This document shows positions 32,212 through 35,921 of a stretch of 35,921 bases of DNA, piece after piece. The stretch's first letter is position 1. Every line of letters begins with the position of its first letter. The notes below the pieces were generated by a model. That model searched no databases, was not told the origin of the DNA, and worked only from the letters and a program-made list of their open reading frames with translations. Source of the stretch: SB15 sp964639245 (lineage in GTDB: Bacteria; Chloroflexota; Anaerolineae; Aggregatilineales; J027); assembly GCA_964639245.1 (NCBI GenBank), contig CAZXCU010000030.1, positions 1 to 35,921 of the forward strand, given 5' to 3'. The position numbers were made by a program, and so were the translations under genes.

Positions 32212-32808
32212 TTAGTCTGGCAGGCTCAGGCTGCGATGGCTGACACCGCGGCAGATCAGCCGCTGCCAAGCAGTCTTATTTAGCACCAGCTTCCACAGGC
32301 TGACTCCGCCGTGGCAGGTCAGCGGGCTGATGAGTCCCTCCACCCGTCCCTGTTGGACGAGATACGGAAACCAGTGTGGGAAAACCGCGATGTCCACCAA
32401 CTGCTGGATATGGGAGCCGAGTTTGGCAGTGGTCTGATCTTTGTCCGCAAGGAACAAGTAGGTGGTGCTGAGTTCAGCGTAGGTGGGGGTGAGGATGTCC
32501 TGATGAACGAGCAGCAGGTGGTGAATGCCAAGTCCTTCAACCTTGCGTTGCAGACGTTTGAGCAGCCCTTCAGCCGTGCGGAGGATAATTTTCTGAGCAT
32601 CACGTTCGGGCGGGATGACATAACATTCCTTCGCCTGTGCCAGCTTTGCCCAGACCGCTTCTACCGACGTGGCAGGGCCCGCCACATCCAGATAGACCAA
32701 CTGCTGACCGTCCAACGCACAGCCATAGCAGAAGCATTCACCGACGACGGTGATCTGTCCCACATAGCTCTGGGTGATTAGGCTTTTGGAAGCTGTTTGG
32801 TGTGACAT
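32212..32808 (-). CDS. Unrecognised 198-aa protein
   Basis: The start at 32808 has TGGAGCTGAAACC upstream and lies 4 bp past the previous stop. The sequence looks like a mixed alpha/beta cytoplasmic protein: SYVGQITVVGECFCYGCALD, a helix with AVWAKLAQAKECYVIPP, a long basic helix (AEGLLKRLQRKVEGLGIHHLL) and a C-terminal HWFPYLVQQGRVEGLI patch with TCHGGVSLWKLVLNK. I looked for the JAMM peptidase motif expected of PRTRC protein A and do not see it. No family is recognised. Confidence 0.6.
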   Translation of the reverse strand: MSHQTASKSLITQSYVGQITVVGECFCYGCALDGQQLVYLDVAGPATSVEAVWAKLAQAKECYVIPPERDAQKIILRTAEGLLKRLQRKVEGLGIHHLLLVHQDILTPTYAELSTTYLFLADKDQTTAKLGSHIQQLVDIAVFPHWFPYLVQQGRVEGLISPLTCHGGVSLWKLVLNKTAWQRLICRGVSHRSLSLPD

Positions 32809-32812
32809 GGTT

Positions 32813-34228
32813 TCAGCTCCAGGGATCATCTAATGGCGGCGTGGACTGGGCGGGCAGTGCTTTGAGGGCGGTCAGATGATGCAGCCGTTCCTCAAAGGTT
32901 TGGCGCAGTTTGAGCAGTGCCTGAAATTCATGGTAGGGTTTCATCCGGGCTTCAAGCTCACGTTTGCGTTCCAGTTCGGCGAGATAGGCTTGGTGACGTT
33001 CCTCAAAGGCACGGCGGCGGCACTCAGCATCGCTGGGGATGCCCAGTTCGTCAGGCAGGAAGGTCTTCACATTGGCAGCCGTTTGCTCGATGGCGCGGCG
33101 CAGGGATTGGCGGGTGAAGCTGGGATCATGCTGAATGGAACTGTCTGCCAGTTCGTCCAAGAAAAGTGTCAGCCACTCGCCTGTCACTGCCCCTTCGCCT
33201 AGTTTGAGTTGGTAGCCGTACAGACTGCGTTCGGTCAGACTGGCATTGGCAGCGAAGAACACCCATTTATCACCACAAACCAGCCTGCACCACACCTCGG
33301 GATTGCCGTAATTCCAGTCATACCGACCTGTATGGGCATCATAGAGTGACAGGGGAATGAGCGGCTCTCGTTCGGCGGCTTCATCGGCTGCCAGCACCGC
33401 TTCAATCTGCTGGCTGAGTTCGGGCGGCATGGTGGGTGAAACTGCACCAGTATAGCCAACCAGTTCCAACCATTTTTGCGGCGGCAGCAGCCCGCCCGTG
33501 TAATACCAAGCCGAAAAACCTTTGCTCCAACGGGCGTGAGGTGTCGCTTTGAGGGCGGCATAGTGGCGGTAGGTTGCCGACTGTGCCTTGCTGACACGCT
33601 GTTCATCACGGATCCACCAGCACGGCGGTTTATCGTCGTAGCCGCGCTTCCATTCCAGCACCATGCCATTGCCAGTGATGCTGGTCGGTAGATTGGCAGG
33701 CGCATCGGGCAGACTGGTGGGAGCCGCGGGCGTTAGGGCAAAGCCCGGACCCTTGGAGGGTTCATAAGTGGGACGGATGCGTAAAGCGGTCTTTTCGATT
33801 TGATGCTCACGAGTCTCATGGACATTCCCGAAAAGGTCGCCCATCGTGGTTCGCACCGTTGTCATCTCGCCTGTGTTATACAGCTCCAACTGGGGAAATG
33901 ACCACCAGCCCTCGTCACGCCACAGATAAACGGGTGGATTTCGTTCCGTTTTAGTGATGGCTTCGATCTGGGCAAGCTGACTCTCCTCGACAGGCAGGAT
34001 GAAGTAGTTCCCCTGCTGGCGCACCGTGTCAGCCACTGTGACATAGTGATACTCCACGATCCGTGAACGGGGGATGTCGCTGACCTGCTCGCCTGCCAGC
34101 AGCTTGAGGATGCGATAAGCGGGTTTAACGACCTGATAACCAGCCACTTTTGGCTTGCGGCGGTTGGTGGGATCGGCATGGCTTTCATAGCGTCCCTTGT
34201 CATGAAAACGCAGGGCAAGGTGCAGCAT
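32813..34228 (-). CDS. Unrecognised 471-aa protein
   Basis: The ATG at 34228 is chosen because AGGAGGGATAAG precedes it and it lies one base after the upstream stop; the longer frame to 34375 would lie inside the neighbour. The N-terminal region (LALRFHDKGRYESHADPTNR) is polar and the middle is rich in tryptophan and tyrosine (YLWRDEGWWSFPQLELYN, WSKGFSAWYYTGGLLPPQKW). The C-terminal ~90 residues form a charged coiled coil with RRRAFEERHQAYLAELERKR. The WSKGFSAWYY context recalls substrate-binding or strand-separating domains but no motif is diagnostic. Function unknown. Confidence 0.65.
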   Translation of the reverse strand: MLHLALRFHDKGRYESHADPTNRRKPKVAGYQVVKPAYRILKLLAGEQVSDIPRSRIVEYHYVTVADTVRQQGNYFILPVEESQLAQIEAITKTERNPPVYLWRDEGWWSFPQLELYNTGEMTTVRTTMGDLFGNVHETREHQIEKTALRIRPTYEPSKGPGFALTPAAPTSLPDAPANLPTSITGNGMVLEWKRGYDDKPPCWWIRDEQRVSKAQSATYRHYAALKATPHARWSKGFSAWYYTGGLLPPQKWLELVGYTGAVSPTMPPELSQQIEAVLAADEAAEREPLIPLSLYDAHTGRYDWNYGNPEVWCRLVCGDKWVFFAANASLTERSLYGYQLKLGEGAVTGEWLTLFLDELADSSIQHDPSFTRQSLRRAIEQTAANVKTFLPDELGIPSDAECRRRAFEERHQAYLAELERKRELEARMKPYHEFQALLKLRQTFEERLHHLTALKALPAQSTPPLDDPWS

Positions 34229-34229
34229 C

Positions 34230-34583
34230 TTATCCCTCCTCCTGCCGGAACCGGACGAGATAAGCCTCCACTGCCGTGAAAGTGCGCTGTAAAGCAGCCA
34301 AGTCAAGCACCCCGCGCTCAAGCCGCTCTGTGCCAAGTTGGTGCAGTTTGAAAGCCAGCGTCCAGCCGCGTCCATGATAGGCGGGGTGTCCGCACATCTC
34401 TAAGGCGGTATCGGTCAGCAGATTAGCGAGTGCGATATAGTCAGGCGCATCGGTCACACTGGTAAGGGTCTGGGGTGTCCCTGCCAGCAGCAGCCAGGCG
34501 ATAGCACCGCAGGCTGTTCGATAGGCTTCATTGTCATAGGCAATATGGTACTGTGCCAGAGCTTGTTGGGTAGTCATCAACAT
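34230..34583 (-). CDS. Unrecognised 117-aa protein
   Basis: This helical protein (LAQYHIAYDNEAYRTACGAI, ALEMCGHPAYHGRGW, ALQRTFTAVEAYLVRF) has no recognised motifs. The start at 34583 has AAAGGACGTGAATC upstream. Its stop is one base before the next start (TAAGATG), so it is translationally linked to the 471-aa gene. No membrane or signal segment is apparent. Confidence 0.6.
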   Translation of the reverse strand: MLMTTQQALAQYHIAYDNEAYRTACGAIAWLLLAGTPQTLTSVTDAPDYIALANLLTDTALEMCGHPAYHGRGWTLAFKLHQLGTERLERGVLDLAALQRTFTAVEAYLVRFRQEEG

Positions 34584-34599
34584 GATTCACGTCCTTTCA

Positions 34600-34974
34600 T
34601 TAGAGGGCATTCAACAGATGCAGTTGGGCAGTCTGCGGATCAGTCCGCAGCAGGTGGGCTTCTAACATCAGCATCCGTCCGGGCCAGAGTGCCTTGAGCA
34701 GATGCTGACGGGCAGCACTGCGCTGGCTGCTGAACCCATCAGGGAGGATTTCCAGCAGCAGATAATCCGTCGGCTGGCGACCTGCGGTGGGCAGGATCAC
34801 CCATGCTAAGGTGAAGTGGAACTGTTCTCGATAGGCAGCATCATAGGTGTGCCACGCGGCATTCCGCTGGTAATGAATCCCCCATCTGTCTAGCCAGCTT
34901 TCCACTTGGGCAGCCGCTTGTGGGTCAGGTGGGGGTGTACGCTGAAAACGCAGGCTAAAGAGGGTGTCATTCAT
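34600..34974 (-). CDS. Unrecognised 124-aa protein
   Basis: The start at 34974 has GGGAGAACTCC upstream and follows a terminator hairpin. The sequence has an alpha/beta pattern: a helix with QAAAQVESWLDRWGIHYQR, a strand with FHFTLAWVILPT, then PTDYLLLEILPDGFS and a helix with RQHLLKALWPGRML. It is a small compact domain, perhaps protein-protein interacting. No family is recognised. Confidence 0.55.
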   Translation of the reverse strand: MNDTLFSLRFQRTPPPDPQAAAQVESWLDRWGIHYQRNAAWHTYDAAYREQFHFTLAWVILPTAGRQPTDYLLLEILPDGFSSQRSAARQHLLKALWPGRMLMLEAHLLRTDPQTAQLHLLNAL

Positions 34975-34993
34975 GGAGTTCTCCCTGAGAAAC

Positions 34994-35018
34994 AAAAAAG
35001 CCGCCTGGTGGGGCGGCT
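34994..35018 (-). terminator. Intergenic terminator hairpin upstream of the 124-aa gene
   Basis: A 7-bp GC-rich stem AGCCGCC/GGCGGCT (plus-strand 34999-35005 and 35012-35018) followed on the minus strand by six U residues (34994-34999). It lies 5 nt past the preceding stop and ~20 nt before the next start. Confidence 0.85.
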
Positions 35019-35023
35019 CTCGG

Positions 35024-35467
35024 CTAGTGAGCGGTCATCAGTTTGGTGATGACTTTGCGTTCACGCTGCTCGAATTGCAGATGGGGGAAGCGGGCTGCCA
35101 TTTTGTCCACATAGCCTGTCAGGGTCTTGGGTAATTCAGCTTTGCGGGAAGCGGCATCGGTCAGCCAAGTTTGGACCGCCTTGCTGGACTGCACAATAAC
35201 CAGATGGTAGCGGGCTTTGCCCTTCGCAGGCAGCTTATTGGTCAGGCGTTTGAGGGTCTTGATGATGGCGATAATTTTAGCATGATCGCCGGTGAGTTTG
35301 GCATCGTTGAAGGTGAAATCCTGCGCTGTCAGTTCGATGGTCTGTTCAGCGAGGGACTTCTCCCAACCGTGCAAGGCACGCAGGACGACTTTCCCGCCCT
35401 GCGGCGTGGCATCAATCAGCACTAACACACGGTTCACTTTGGCGTTAGCAGTTGTTGTTTTAGACAT
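35024..35467 (-). CDS. RNase H-fold-like protein, probably catalytically dead, 147 aa
   Basis: The layout resembles RNase HI: a first strand with VLVLIDATPQGGKVVLRAL, a helix GDHAKIIAIIKTLKRL where the active enzyme has the NxAEL segment, then ARYHLVIVQSSKAVQTWL where DSxxV is expected, and a terminal helix (ERKVITKLM). Only the first-strand Asp19 matches; the positions of the other three acidic catalytic residues are replaced, so I expect no nuclease activity. It could be a nucleic-acid-binding or structural subunit of the cassette. The start has AAGGAG upstream. The assignment is from pattern only. Confidence 0.5.
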   Translation of the reverse strand: MSKTTTANAKVNRVLVLIDATPQGGKVVLRALHGWEKSLAEQTIELTAQDFTFNDAKLTGDHAKIIAIIKTLKRLTNKLPAKGKARYHLVIVQSSKAVQTWLTDAASRKAELPKTLTGYVDKMAARFPHLQFEQRERKVITKLMTAH

Positions 35468-35529
35468 GGGAATGACTCCTTATGCAGATAAATGGCTTGC
35501 GATAAAGACAAATTTCAAGGGACTCCCAC

Positions 35530-35907
35530 ACTGACCGAACAGGCTGAAGGTGTTAAAACACGCGGGGAACACAAGCGAACCTTGTGTCTTCTGTCTTGAT
35601 CGCGGTAGGAGTCAAGCTCACCATCGCTATACCCTCGTGTGAGGATGCGTCCGCCCTTACGAGCGTCTGCCGTGGAATGCCCGGACGTGGCTTTCTGGCT
35701 GTGTGATGAGGAGCCAGACCGCAGATTCAGAGGTCTTTCCGACCTATCCCCCAGGGTTGCTAAACCCGAAGGATAGAGTCCGCGACATGCGATAGCATCA
35801 GATTCTGTAATCGAGGTGGATTACATCATCTGGGTGAGGATGGCATCCCCGCCCTCGCGCCGCCCGCTAGAGGGTGTTATGCACTTTTGCCGGAATGAGA
35901 GGGTAAA
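35530..35907 (+). ncRNA. HEARO/omega RNA (guide RNA of IscB/IsrB-type nuclease), candidate
   Basis: A gene-free ~380-nt stretch full of nested stems: 35550-35554/35557-35561, 35569-35575/35581-35587, 35633-35636/35641-35644, 35694-35700/35712-35718, 35732-35735/35741-35744, and a two-tier stem 35744-35749/35771-35776 around 35754-35758/3563-67 offset (GGGTT and AACCC, 35763-35767). The block GGTAGGAGTCAAGCTC and the block GGATGCGTCCGCCC (35604-35656) match my recollection of conserved HEARO segments. Omega RNAs are encoded just upstream of iscB/isrB, and a start codon follows at 35908. The guide would lie at the 5' end, near 35505-35545; its exact limits are not determined. Confidence 0.6.
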
Positions 35908-35921
35908 ATGGTCTCTGTCGT
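35908..35921 (+). CDS. First codons of a downstream ORF, probably IscB/IsrB (truncated by window end)
   Basis: ATG at 35908 with GAGAGGG upstream begins M-V-S-V-V and is cut off at the window end. IscB/IsrB proteins typically begin with a short hydrophobic strand of this type before the PLMP motif. With the candidate omega RNA immediately upstream, an RNA-guided nuclease is likely, but only five codons are seen. Confidence 0.4.

Noticed and set aside
32212..32808. PRTRC protein A (JAMM peptidase)
   Set aside because: The His-x-His and trailing Ser/Asp JAMM motif is not present in the sequence.
32813..34375. 520-aa start for the gene ending at 32813
   Set aside because: The extra 49 residues overlap the neighbouring gene; the ATG at 34228 has a strong ribosome-binding site.

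Overview
The window looks like part of a mobile element (integrative/conjugative or plasmid-like) from a bacterium that I place only tentatively in the Chloroflexota. That guess rests on codon use, moderately high GC and the overall style of the mer and hairpin-repeat sequences; no taxonomic marker gene is present. No rRNA, tRNA or CRISPR array was seen. Almost every gene from 7.1 to 35.5 kb lies on the minus strand. Genes at 0-7.1 kb and the last ~400 bp are on the plus strand.

Layout. (1) 1-7103, plus strand: the 3' end of a type IA topoisomerase gene, followed by three tightly packed genes for large acidic proteins (387, 1033 and 791 aa). These share repeated modules, and the last begins with a DUF488 domain and a SLOG/DprA-like nucleotide-binding domain. 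(2) 7108-11327, minus strand: a conjugation block with an RHH accessory protein, an HxH relaxase-like protein, a small membrane protein, a VirD4/TraG coupling ATPase, an HU-like protein and a zinc-ribbon/HTH protein. No type IV secretion channel genes are visible. (3) 11573-22208, minus strand: a mercury-resistance island of five operons. Each starts with a MerR-type promoter (TTGACC, exactly 19 bp, -10 box). The island encodes MerB, MerA, two MerR regulators, a MerE-like protein, a second FAD disulfide reductase, a class III nucleotidyl cyclase, a CcdA-like membrane protein, and four membrane-anchored thioredoxin-fold proteins, one fused to an HMA metal-binding domain. Recognisable MerT and MerP are absent. 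A zinc-ribbon gene after merA is broken by one extra base. (4) 22270-22480: a run of about seven consecutive hairpins without a gene. (5) 22603-35467, minus strand: a PRTRC-type cassette with a ubiquitin-like protein C, an E2-like protein B, an E1/ThiF-like protein, a PAPS-reductase-like PP-loop protein, a primase, a methyltransferase-helicase fusion and several unrecognised proteins. Three proteins end in a beta-clamp-binding-like motif (QLPLF, QMSLF, QLALF). Four intergenic hairpins with U-tracts lie just before start codons. (6) 35530-35921, plus strand: a highly structured non-coding stretch resembling the HEARO/omega RNA of IscB-type RNA-guided nucleases, followed at 35908 by what looks like the first codons of iscB/isrB, cut off by the window end.

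Working model (inference): the element replicates and maintains itself with the PRTRC/primase/helicase block, transfers with the relaxase/coupling-protein block, and carries a mercury cargo. In that cargo, extracytoplasmic thiol chemistry (CcdA plus four thioredoxin-like proteins) appears to replace or supplement the classical MerT/MerP import path. The topoisomerase operon and the omega-RNA unit are additional accessory modules.
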